Below, one piece after another: positions 1 through 5,902 of a DNA stretch of 7,642 nucleotides (position 1 is the first letter of the stretch; the number at the start of each line of letters is the position of its first letter). The position numbers were made by a program, and so were the translations under genes. Location of the stretch: the NCBI GenBank assembly GCA_046538945.1, contig JBKHHW010000156.1, positions 1 through 7,642 on the forward strand, in the 5' to 3' direction. The DNA is from JAEZKC01 sp046538945. GTDB taxonomy: Bacteria; Fibrobacterota; Chitinivibrionia; Chitinivibrionales; Chitinispirillaceae. The notes below the pieces were generated by a model. That model had not been told where the DNA came from, did not search any database, and was given only the letters and a program-made list of their open reading frames with translations.

Positions 1-81
1 GTCAAATGCGTTGTCAGAGATTTCACATCCGGAAGAATTGACACACCCGAGGATCTGGAGCAGTTCAGACAGAAACACTAA
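1..81 (+). CDS. C-terminal fragment of an unidentified protein, possibly a KdsB-like cytidylyltransferase
   Basis: An open frame runs from the left edge to a TAA at 79-81, followed in frame by TAG, giving the last 26 residues of a protein that starts outside the window. The visible tail contains RIDTPEDLEQFR. A closing (I/V)DTPEDLE segment is typical of the C-terminus of sugar nucleotidyltransferases, notably 3-deoxy-manno-octulosonate cytidylyltransferase (KdsB, which activates Kdo for lipopolysaccharide), and also of some MobA/IspD-like enzymes. That match is short, so the identity is a suggestion only. If it is KdsB, it would support a Gram-negative outer membrane. The next gene starts 20 bp downstream with no visible terminator between, so co-transcription is likely. 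Confidence 0.5.
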   Translation, partial: VKCVVRDFTSGRIDTPEDLEQFRQKH

Positions 82-101
82 TAGAATGGATACGTACTTC
101 T

Positions 102-1550
102 ATGGGCAACGAATCGGAACAGCTTCTGGTTGTGGATGATGAACAACCGATTTGTGAACTCCTCTCTCAGTTTCTGAGGAAAAAAGGGTATTTGGTCCAT
201 GAAGCCCTCAGCGGTGAACAGGCTCAGAAACTTCTGCTGTCCGAATCAATCGATCTGGTGGTGACCGACATAAAAATGCCTCAGGGGATTTCCGGTGTCG
301 AGCTTCTGAGGTGGATAAAAGAGTCCGATCTTAAAATTCCAGTGCTGATCACTACCGGATTTCCCACCATGGACACCGCGATAGAAGCGCTCAAGAACGG
401 CGCCCAGGATTACCTCACCAAACCGTTTCGTCTGGAAGAAATCGCGGAAAAGATCAGACGGGCTCTTGCCGGTAAAAGGTTGCAGGAGGAGAATCTGCTT
501 TTCTCCAAGCTGGTCTCTCTTCACGAAGTTACGAAAGTGCTCGCATCCACCCTTGACCCTTCGGAGCTGAACAGAAAGTTTCTCGATTACTCCACCCGCC
601 TTTCCAAAGCGGACAGCGGGGCACTTCTGCTGGTGGACAGCCTGTCCCGGTTCACCATTTCCGAAACCGCGGGGTTCCATTCCGATCACGATTTCTGGCT
701 TTCCAGCAACTTTACCTCGGCGTGTCAGTGGGTGTCCGGAAATCATGAACCGCTCATGCTGGAGTCCGGGGCATCCGACCTGCCTTCCGGGCTGCTACCT
801 CCCCCGGAAGGGGTACGCTCATGTATTCTTTTTCCTCTCCAAACAAATGAAAAGTTCGTAGGGGTTCTTCTGCTTCTGCGCAGATCGCAACATCAGTCCT
901 TTTCCAATCTTGACCTGGAAATTATCAGCACTCTCTCCTCTCAGGCCAGCATCTCCATCGAAAATGTAAGATTGTATGAAAATATCCGCAGCAATTATCT
1001 TAGTACTATAAGAGCGTTCGCTCTTGCTGTGGAAGCTAAGGATGAGTATACTCACGGGCATTCCGAAAATGTCATGAAGTATACAATGGTACTTGGGAAA
1101 CATCTGGGAATGTCCGATTCGGAGCTTGAGCTGGTCAAATATGCCGGTCTGCTCCATGATATCGGTAAAATCGGCATCAGTGAACGCATCCTGAACAAGG
1201 CCGGGCGTCTGAATCCCGATGAATACAGTCACATAAAGAAACATCCGGAACTGGGAGCCAAAATCATCTCCGATGTTCCCTTTCTGAAACCACTGGCGCC
1301 CCTTGTGCTGCATCATCATGAGTTCTACGACGGTGCGGGCTATCCTTTCGGGATCAGTGGTGAGGAGATTCCTTTCGGCTCAAGAGTTCTCAGCGTTTCT
1401 GATGCCTACGAGGCTATGACATCCGATCGTCCTTATCGCAGATGTCTCTCCATGGATGTCGCCCTGGGAATACTGCGGGAGCAAAGAGGTAAACAGTTCG
1501 ATCCCAATGTGGTTGATGCTTTTCTGGAGATAATGGGACAGAAGAGGTGA
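102..1550 (+). CDS. Response regulator with receiver, GAF and HD-GYP domains (predicted c-di-GMP phosphodiesterase)
   Basis: This 482-residue cytoplasmic protein has three parts. The receiver domain (about 7-120) has the acidic pair D12-D13, phosphoacceptor D56 (in TDIKMP), T84/T85 and K107 in the KPF motif, so it should be phosphorylated by a histidine kinase, which is not in the window. A GAF-type sensory domain follows (about 141-292); its ligand cannot be read from the sequence. The HD-GYP domain (about 300-480) carries HGHSE (H318), the HD pair H352-D353 in HDIGKIG, KKHPELG, HHHE (404-407), DGAGYP (410-415) and a YEAMTSDRPYR segment. All key metal and signature residues are present, so hydrolysis of c-di-GMP is expected. 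The ATG at 102 places the receiver start normally; only a weak GGA lies about 11 nt upstream. The stop overlaps the next start by 4 bp (GTGA), suggesting coupling to the ComEA-like gene and a role in pilus or competence control (inference). Confidence 0.93.
   Translation: MGNESEQLLVVDDEQPICELLSQFLRKKGYLVHEALSGEQAQKLLLSESIDLVVTDIKMPQGISGVELLRWIKESDLKIPVLITTGFPTMDTAIEALKNGAQDYLTKPFRLEEIAEKIRRALAGKRLQEENLLFSKLVSLHEVTKVLASTLDPSELNRKFLDYSTRLSKADSGALLLVDSLSRFTISETAGFHSDHDFWLSSNFTSACQWVSGNHEPLMLESGASDLPSGLLPPPEGVRSCILFPLQTNEKFVGVLLLLRRSQHQSFSNLDLEIISTLSSQASISIENVRLYENIRSNYLSTIRAFALAVEAKDEYTHGHSENVMKYTMVLGKHLGMSDSELELVKYAGLLHDIGKIGISERILNKAGRLNPDEYSHIKKHPELGAKIISDVPFLKPLAPLVLHHHEFYDGAGYPFGISGEEIPFGSRVLSVSDAYEAMTSDRPYRRCLSMDVALGILREQRGKQFDPNVVDAFLEIMGQKR
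783..811. repeat. 9-bp perfect inverted repeat inside the GAF-domain coding region
   Basis: CCTTCCGGG (783-791) and CCCGGAAGG (803-811) are exact reverse complements around an 11-nt loop. The arms are GC-rich and would make a stable RNA hairpin in the message of the response regulator. They encode an ordinary loop (around PSGLLPPPEG). There is no immediate T-tract, so it is not a standard terminator; it may be chance. Confidence 0.45.
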
Positions 1551-1999
1551 AGCTGAAAAACGGAATAGCCGTTTTCATCTGGGTGCTCAATGCCGGGCTG
1601 ATCATCTATGCCGGTTTGAACAAGAGTGACACTGCATCGGTTATGGTCATAGATTCTCAGGGCAATGCGTCTGCTCTGGATTCTGTATTGCCCAAGGGTG
1701 AAAGCGGAGTTTTGGCCCAGACCGTGACCCGGAGGGGAAAAATAAACGGTGATTCAGACCCTACATCTCTGGAAAAGGAGATGAAGGGGGATAGAAAAGA
1801 AAAACGCTCCTGCATAGACATAAACAGTGCTGATACAAAGGAACTTCAGAAAATCAAGGGCATAGGTCCGGTTCTGGCTTCGAGAATTGTACAGTACAGA
1901 AGTGGAAATGGCACTTTCGGGAACAAAGAAGAACTGATGAAGGTGAAGGGGATCGGGCCTGTGAAAATGAAGATGATTTCTGAACAGGTCTGTTTTTGA
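1547..1999 (+). CDS. comEA: ComEA-like membrane-anchored helix-hairpin-helix DNA-binding protein
   Basis: This 150-residue protein starts at a GTG overlapping the preceding stop. It has one hydrophobic segment near the N-terminus (about 6-24, after the basic KLK), read as an uncleaved anchor or signal sequence, then a polar, charged linker (about 25-87). A C-terminal tandem helix-hairpin-helix domain (about 88-150) starts with CIDINSAD and has two hairpins, KGIGPV at 104-109 and KGIGPV at 134-139, joined by a YRSGNGTF segment. This is the ComEA signature. ComEA proteins bind incoming double-stranded DNA in the periplasm during natural transformation and pull it in. Some short helix-hairpin-helix relatives have no proven uptake role, so function rests on family and on the PilM/PilN genes downstream. 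The start has a purine-rich AGAAGAG immediately before it rather than a well-spaced ribosome site, which fits translational coupling; an in-frame GTG at 1583 is less likely because it would cut the hydrophobic segment. Confidence 0.85.
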   Translation: MKLKNGIAVFIWVLNAGLIIYAGLNKSDTASVMVIDSQGNASALDSVLPKGESGVLAQTVTRRGKINGDSDPTSLEKEMKGDRKEKRSCIDINSADTKELQKIKGIGPVLASRIVQYRSGNGTFGNKEELMKVKGIGPVKMKMISEQVCF

Positions 2000-2019
2000 C
2001 TGTTTTCAGCAGTTTTTTT
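1999..2019 (+). terminator. Weak candidate intrinsic terminator after the ComEA-like gene
   Basis: ACTG at 1999-2002 pairs with CAGT at 2010-2013 around a 7-nt loop, followed by a run of seven T (2013-2019). The stem is only 4 bp (5 with a G-U pair) and starts in the stop codon, so it is a poor stem with a good T-tract. The position, between two transcription units, is right for a terminator, but its strength is doubtful. Confidence 0.3.
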
Positions 2020-2124
2020 GTCAGAAGATTTGCTCATTCTTTGCTCGAATATGATATTTAATATATTAGAGACCCCGTAATGTCAGATTATTAACATATT
2101 TAGCAGTTTCGGTAAGCATACAAT
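2019..2124 (+). promoter_or_regulatory. AT-rich intergenic region, likely promoter for the pilM-pilN genes
   Basis: This is the largest non-coding gap in the window and clearly richer in A/T than its surroundings. Two promoter readings are possible. A sigma-70-like pair is TTGCTC (2041-2046), a 17-bp spacer, and TATTAG (2064-2069), matching 3/6 and 4/6 of consensus. A sigma-54-like element is TGTCAGA-agat-TTGCT (2019-2034), which keeps the TTGC half perfectly but has GT instead of the near-invariant GG. A 10-bp palindrome, TAATATATTA (2059-2068), overlaps the -10 candidate and could be an operator or chance in AT-rich DNA. Just before the ATG at 2125 lies GGTAAG (2111-2116), a weak ribosome site with 8-nt spacing. 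Confidence 0.35.
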
Positions 2125-3045
2125 ATGAAAATGTCAGCCAGCACCAATGGTCTGGATATCCAGAAAAACTACATAAGCATCGCCCAGTATGCGCCTCTGG
2201 ACAGCGCAGTTCTGCAGGTGGCCATTCAGCCTTTGTCTGTAGATGAGTTCGAGGGCAATTTCTGGGATACGGTTGCCGAGGAGCTTAAGAACATGAAGAA
2301 GATCTTCCGCTTCGGCACACCGGATGTTGTCTGTTCGCTCATTTCGGAACAGGCCGTGATCAAGACTTTTCAGGTCGAAAGTGATGAGGCCGATCAGCAG
2401 GAGGTACTCAACTGGGAACTGGAGCATCATCTGGCCGGTTCGGCAAACGAGTATGCTTACGATTTCCAGGAAATCGCCTCCGGGCTCCAGGAAGTTAACC
2501 GTCGTTATCTGGCGGCAGCTGTCAGACAGGAAGCTGTCGCGAAGCTCAGAAAAACTATCAGGTCCGTGAAACTCAATCCGCTGGTGATTGATCTGGATCT
2601 TTTCGCTCTGGTCAATGTTTTCGAAGCAAACTACTCCGAAAGACTCTCCGAAACCGCCGTCTTGGTGCATGCGGAGGACACCTGCACCAGACTTGTCCTT
2701 ACGAATAACGGATCTTTCATTGATTATGCCGTTTTTGATTACAGTGCCGATGAGCAGAATGAACAACTCTTCTGTGAACAGCTGCGGCAGGAATCGGACC
2801 GACTGGTATCGGTCAACTCGGATTTTCTGACAGAGGGACAAGTGGCCACATTTTTCGCTGGTTCACTTTTTGCCGATCAGCAGTTTTCCCCTTCTGTACT
2901 GAACAGTATTGCCCGATCTGAACTTCTGAATCCCTTTCGCAAAATCTCCTGTACCATCGGTGTTGATGATGAGCAGCTGAAGACATATTCTTCTCAACTT
3001 GCCGTCGCTGTCGGGCTTGCGTTGAGGGGGGATGAGGCTGAATAG
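2125..3045 (+). CDS. pilM: PilM-like type IV pilus assembly protein (actin-fold, degenerate nucleotide site)
   Basis: The 306-residue protein has the overall PilM pattern: an N-terminal LDI segment (10-12), a central stretch resembling the PilM region in which the E-x-x-x-W-E-L-E-HHL helix precedes a YDFQEI strand, a YLAAAVRQEAV segment, and a terminal AVAVGLALR. PilM is a cytoplasmic actin-like protein that binds the N-terminal tail of PilN and links the inner-membrane alignment complex to the pilus motors. The next gene is PilN-like, 2 bp after the stop, which strongly supports the call. It is shorter than typical PilM (about 350 residues), and its nucleotide-binding motifs are eroded: LDIQKN where DIG-x-(S/T) is usual, VLVHAED (about 179-185) instead of a glycine-containing second phosphate loop, and FFAGS instead of a GGG-type adenosine motif. 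A GspL-like protein is the main alternative. ATG at 2131 is a second possible start. Confidence 0.75.
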   Translation: MKMSASTNGLDIQKNYISIAQYAPLDSAVLQVAIQPLSVDEFEGNFWDTVAEELKNMKKIFRFGTPDVVCSLISEQAVIKTFQVESDEADQQEVLNWELEHHLAGSANEYAYDFQEIASGLQEVNRRYLAAAVRQEAVAKLRKTIRSVKLNPLVIDLDLFALVNVFEANYSERLSETAVLVHAEDTCTRLVLTNNGSFIDYAVFDYSADEQNEQLFCEQLRQESDRLVSVNSDFLTEGQVATFFAGSLFADQQFSPSVLNSIARSELLNPFRKISCTIGVDDEQLKTYSSQLAVAVGLALRGDEAE

Positions 3046-3047
3046 AA

Positions 3048-3956
3048 ATGATTAGAATAAATCTTGCAAAGTCGAATGATTCCAAAGGTGTTTTCGGATC
3101 TCAGAAGACCCGGATGGCACTTGTTGCGTTTGTATGTCTTGTTGTGGTAGCGGGATTGGCCGGTACCGCCTTCTATATTTTCAGAAGCACACCTTCTAAA
3201 CAGGTTGCGGTCGCTTCAGATCCGGTGGACACGACTGCACCAAAGCCTTCATCGCACATCAGGCCCAATATGATTGAGAATGTGGTGAAGGAGATTAGAA
3301 GCGGTGATCGTTCCGTTAAAAGGTTCAACATCTCCTATGAGGACATGACCGTGGCCGAAAAGATCAATTACGAAGTGTTGTTCGGCCGCAATGTACTTGA
3401 ACTTGTCGGGCGTTCTGTTCCGGCGGGAATCCAGCTCGTGTCATTGGAGATAGAGGGTTTTCAGTCCATGTATGCCAGCGGACTGGGTTCCAGCCGTGAA
3501 CTGGTCAGCGAAATGTTTTCCAACTTCAAATCCGAACCTGTCGAGGTTTTGCCTCTTCCTCTCTCGAACATTAAGGATGACCCCATCGGTTATCGGTTCG
3601 TAATCACGTGCAAAACCAAATTCGGACTCGAGCTGAGCGATGCTTTCCAGGCTTTGGACCACTTGGGTTTCCAAGAAGGACTCTCTGTTCATCTCAAAAG
3701 TTTCTCCCGGCTTGCAGAGCAAAACAGTGTCAACTTCAGATCCTCTCCCAGGCGTGTCTCCGTGGAGCGCGTAGGCGATTACAGAAGAGTGATCTACAGA
3801 GCCGAAGGGGAGTCAACCTACAGGGATTTCCATCAGTTCGTGCTGGCTCTCTACAACGAGAAAGTCCCCTGCGCTTTCAAGAAAATTTCACTCGATGCAA
3901 AGAGCGGGACCACTATCAAAGTGGCTACAGAGGTTCTGTTCACGGTTAAGAACTAA
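3048..3956 (+). CDS. pilN: PilN-like type IV pilus inner-membrane protein, long form with possible PilO-like second half
   Basis: The protein (302 residues) starts MIRINLAKS, which matches the MI(R/K)INL tail of PilN that docks into PilM. A single membrane segment follows (about 23-45), so the rest is periplasmic. Residues about 115-140 (SVPAGIQLVSLEIEGF) look like the first half of the usual PilN ferredoxin-like fold. PilN is commonly about 180-220 residues; here an extra region of about 100 residues ends with a GDYRRVIYRAEGES segment (about 243-256) and a FHQFVLALYNEKVP stretch, resembling the G-x-Y-x-x-(L/F)-x-x-F strand-helix of PilO/GspM proteins. It could therefore do the work of both PilN and PilO, or merely be an elongated PilN; this is inference. 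No pilO, pilP or pilQ follows. GAGG at 3034-3037 gives a ribosome site about 10 nt before the ATG. The gene is probably co-transcribed with pilM and with rsmD, 10 bp downstream. Confidence 0.72.
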   Translation: MIRINLAKSNDSKGVFGSQKTRMALVAFVCLVVVAGLAGTAFYIFRSTPSKQVAVASDPVDTTAPKPSSHIRPNMIENVVKEIRSGDRSVKRFNISYEDMTVAEKINYEVLFGRNVLELVGRSVPAGIQLVSLEIEGFQSMYASGLGSSRELVSEMFSNFKSEPVEVLPLPLSNIKDDPIGYRFVITCKTKFGLELSDAFQALDHLGFQEGLSVHLKSFSRLAEQNSVNFRSSPRRVSVERVGDYRRVIYRAEGESTYRDFHQFVLALYNEKVPCAFKKISLDAKSGTTIKVATEVLFTVKN

Positions 3957-3966
3957 TTCCGGTGCA

Positions 3967-4530
3967 ATGAAGCTTCGAATCATATCCGGTGAACTGAAGG
4001 GGCGATATCTTTCGGTTTCCGGCAATTCCTCTTTCCGCCCCACTCTTGAACGCACGAGGGAATCGGTCGCGGAGATCTTAAAAGACCGTTTTCCCGGGGC
4101 GACAGTTGCCGATCTTTGTGCCGGTAGTGGTGCTTTCGGATTTGAAATGATCAGCAGAGGGGCTCTGAAAGCTGATTTTGTGGAGCTGGACCGAAGGAGA
4201 GCTTCCGAAATCAGACGGAACGCCGAAAATCTTAAGGTTCAGAACCGTATCAGGGTATTCAGTGATGACGTCCGATCCTTTCTCCCCTCACAAAAACAGC
4301 GGTACGATATAATCTTTTACGACCCACCGTATGACCGGGTAGATCTGCAGGAGATCGTTCCTTCCGTTTTGGATCTGCTTACCCCCGAGGGGGTGCTGGT
4401 TTATGAGCGTAAGCGCCTCCCCGGGGAAAAGAAACCTCCCCGATCCGGAGAAAAAGAGTTTCTCGCCGATGCGCGGCTCTTCGGGGATACTGTCGTTGAG
4501 TTCCACTCACTGCACGATAAGGAGAAGTGA
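3967..4530 (+). CDS. rsmD: 16S rRNA (guanine-966-N2)-methyltransferase RsmD
   Basis: A 187-residue SAM-dependent methyltransferase that modifies G966 of 16S rRNA in the assembling 30S subunit. The start MKLRIISGELKGR and the RPTLERTRES segment (about 29-38) are family hallmarks. The SAM-binding motif DLCAGSGAFGFE is at 49-60, the acidic strand end VELD is about residue 75, and the catalytic DPPY is at 119-122. Length is normal for the family. The frame is open upstream to 3895, but ATG 3967 is chosen because it begins exactly at the conserved family N-terminus and avoids a 62-bp overlap with the PilN-like gene; the ribosome site is weak (CCGGTG). The stop lies 2 bp before the coaD start, in the rsmD-coaD order seen in many bacteria. 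Confidence 0.95.
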   Translation: MKLRIISGELKGRYLSVSGNSSFRPTLERTRESVAEILKDRFPGATVADLCAGSGAFGFEMISRGALKADFVELDRRRASEIRRNAENLKVQNRIRVFSDDVRSFLPSQKQRYDIIFYDPPYDRVDLQEIVPSVLDLLTPEGVLVYERKRLPGEKKPPRSGEKEFLADARLFGDTVVEFHSLHDKEK

Positions 4531-4532
4531 AA

Positions 4533-5012
4533 ATGCCAACCGCTCTCTATCCGGGCACGTTCGATCCCATCACCTATGGACATATCGACATAGCAGTCCG
4601 GGCTTCCAGAATTTTCCGCAAGGTAATCGCCGTGGTAGCCGAGAATCCGGGCAAAAATCCCCTGTTCACAGTCGAGGAAAGAGCCGAGTTGGTACGGTGT
4701 TCGCTTGAACACGTTCCACAGATCGAAGTCATCAGTTATTCTGGTCTGATAGTGAACTGTCTCAAAGAATACAATGCCACTGCCATCATACGTGGCCTGC
4801 GGGCAGTTTCCGATTTCGATTACGAATTCCAGATGGCTTTTACCAACAGGAACATGCTTTCCAGTGCCGAAACCGTGTTTCTTATGCCCAGTGCCAAGTT
4901 CACATATCTCAATTCGACGCTTGTGAAGCAGATTGCTCGGCACGGAGGCGAAATCGGTTCGTTTGTGCCCGATGTGGTCAAAAAGCACCTGTTGGAAAAA
5001 CTGCATTCCTGA
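4533..5012 (+). CDS. coaD: Phosphopantetheine adenylyltransferase CoaD
   Basis: A 159-residue nucleotidyltransferase that makes dephospho-CoA from ATP and 4'-phosphopantetheine, the penultimate step of coenzyme A synthesis in the cytoplasm. The N-terminus MPTALYPGTFDPITYGHIDI contains the T14-Y15-G16-H17 nucleotide-binding motif. IIRGLRAVSDFDYE (about 85-98) with R87 and R90 is the substrate/ATP region, and YLNSTLVKQIA (125-135) corresponds to the family's ISSS-like ATP-binding segment. Length and all motifs are typical. ATG 4533 is preferred to the in-frame GTG at 4527 because GGAG (4521-4524) sits 8 nt ahead of it and MP-T is the normal family start. It is tightly linked to rsmD. Confidence 0.97.
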   Translation: MPTALYPGTFDPITYGHIDIAVRASRIFRKVIAVVAENPGKNPLFTVEERAELVRCSLEHVPQIEVISYSGLIVNCLKEYNATAIIRGLRAVSDFDYEFQMAFTNRNMLSSAETVFLMPSAKFTYLNSTLVKQIARHGGEIGSFVPDVVKKHLLEKLHS

Positions 5013-5062
5013 CTGAAGAATCGTCATGCACCGGATACTTTTAATCTTATAGGGACTCAGCT

Positions 5063-5893
5063 ATGTACTCATTCGGATCGACTCCCCGGGCCATAAAAGG
5101 ACTTGTGATTGCCAATGCGGTTCTGTTCATCATACAGCTGATTCCCACTGTGGGTCAATATGTGACTTACTTCGGTTCTGTGATCCCCCACAGCACGTTT
5201 CTGCAGTTTCAGCTCTGGCGTCCTTTTACCTATATGTTCCTTCACTCCCCCGATGGAATATTCCACATTCTTTTCAACATGCTGGTGCTCTGGATGTTCG
5301 GAACGGAGATGGAGAGTTACTGGGGGAGCAGAAAATTTCTGATTTTCTATTTCATCTGCGGAGTAGGTGCGGCCTTTTTCTCTATCATAAGTCTGTTTAC
5401 CACACCGTTCATACAGGTCATCGGAGCATCCGGCGCCGTTTTAGGTGTGCTCACGGCCTACGCATACTACAACCCTCACCGGCAGGTTCTTTTATTTTTT
5501 GTTCTTCCTGTCAATGTTCGGGTGCTGGTGATCGGGTATGCGATCTATTCGGTGCTGTTTTCTTTTCAGCCCGGAGGCGTTGTCTCCCATCTCACCCATC
5601 TTGGGGGAATAGTTGTTGCTTTCGCTTATCTGAAGCTGTTTCCCAATCTGGATGTCCGCATCGAACGGTTATGGTATCTGTGGAAGCAGAAAAAGCGTCA
5701 GGAGGAGATCTCCCGCGAAGTCCGGAGCAAGAAGTACTTTGAAGAGAATATAGATCCGTTACTCGACAAGATTGCCAGAGAGGGAATGGATGCTCTAAGC
5801 CCCAAAGAGAAAAAGATTCTGAAGCAGGCATCCAGAAAAAATAGAGAGCGTATCAAAAAAAGGGGTATTTTGCCTTTCAACCTGTTCAAGTGA
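5063..5893 (+). CDS. Rhomboid family intramembrane serine protease with C-terminal cytoplasmic tail
   Basis: A 276-residue membrane protein with about six transmembrane segments between residues 10 and 195. The active-site pieces are all visible: H68 and N72 in HILFNM (oxyanion side), the nucleophile S123 in GASGAVLG, and the general base H179 in HLTHLGG. It should cleave other membrane proteins inside the bilayer; its substrate is unknown. After the membrane core comes a very basic, charged tail. Residues about 231-258 (DPLLDKIAREGMDALS and on) match a short domain often found at the end of such rhomboids (recalled as DUF6576, with an LLDKI-x-x-x-G-x-x-x-L pattern), probably cytoplasmic. AGGG at 5051-5054 gives a good ribosome site 8 nt before the ATG. 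The 50-bp gap after coaD has a TTATAG-like hexamer but no clear -35. The next gene starts 9 bp after the stop. Confidence 0.93.
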   Translation: MYSFGSTPRAIKGLVIANAVLFIIQLIPTVGQYVTYFGSVIPHSTFLQFQLWRPFTYMFLHSPDGIFHILFNMLVLWMFGTEMESYWGSRKFLIFYFICGVGAAFFSIISLFTTPFIQVIGASGAVLGVLTAYAYYNPHRQVLLFFVLPVNVRVLVIGYAIYSVLFSFQPGGVVSHLTHLGGIVVAFAYLKLFPNLDVRIERLWYLWKQKKRQEEISREVRSKKYFEENIDPLLDKIAREGMDALSPKEKKILKQASRKNRERIKKRGILPFNLFK

Positions 5894-5902
5894 TCTTCTA
5901 TA

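Noticed and set aside
246..1319. Two minus-strand open frames (246-746 and 819-1319) opposite the response regulator
   Set aside because: They are antisense to well-conserved receiver, GAF and HD-GYP sequence and have no family features of their own.
2008..2109. Repeated AGCAGTTT at 2008-2015 and 2102-2109
   Set aside because: Two copies of an 8-mer in a T-rich region with no further shared flanks are expected by chance.
2134..2841. Long minus-strand open frame of 235 codons opposite the PilM-like gene
   Set aside because: Its translation shows no recognisable domain, and it lies wholly opposite a coding region with clear family features and good linkage to PilN.
3895..3966. Upstream extension of rsmD to an in-frame ATG at 3895
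   Set aside because: It would overlap the PilN-like gene by 62 bp and add 24 residues before the conserved RsmD N-terminus at 3967.
4381..4427. GC-rich palindromes in rsmD (4381-4394 and 4418-4427) as terminators or operators
   Set aside because: They have loops too short to fold or none, no T-tract follows, and they lie inside conserved coding sequence.
4527..4532. GTG at 4527 as the coaD start
   Set aside because: The ATG at 4533 has better spacing from GGAG at 4521-4524 and gives the normal family N-terminus.
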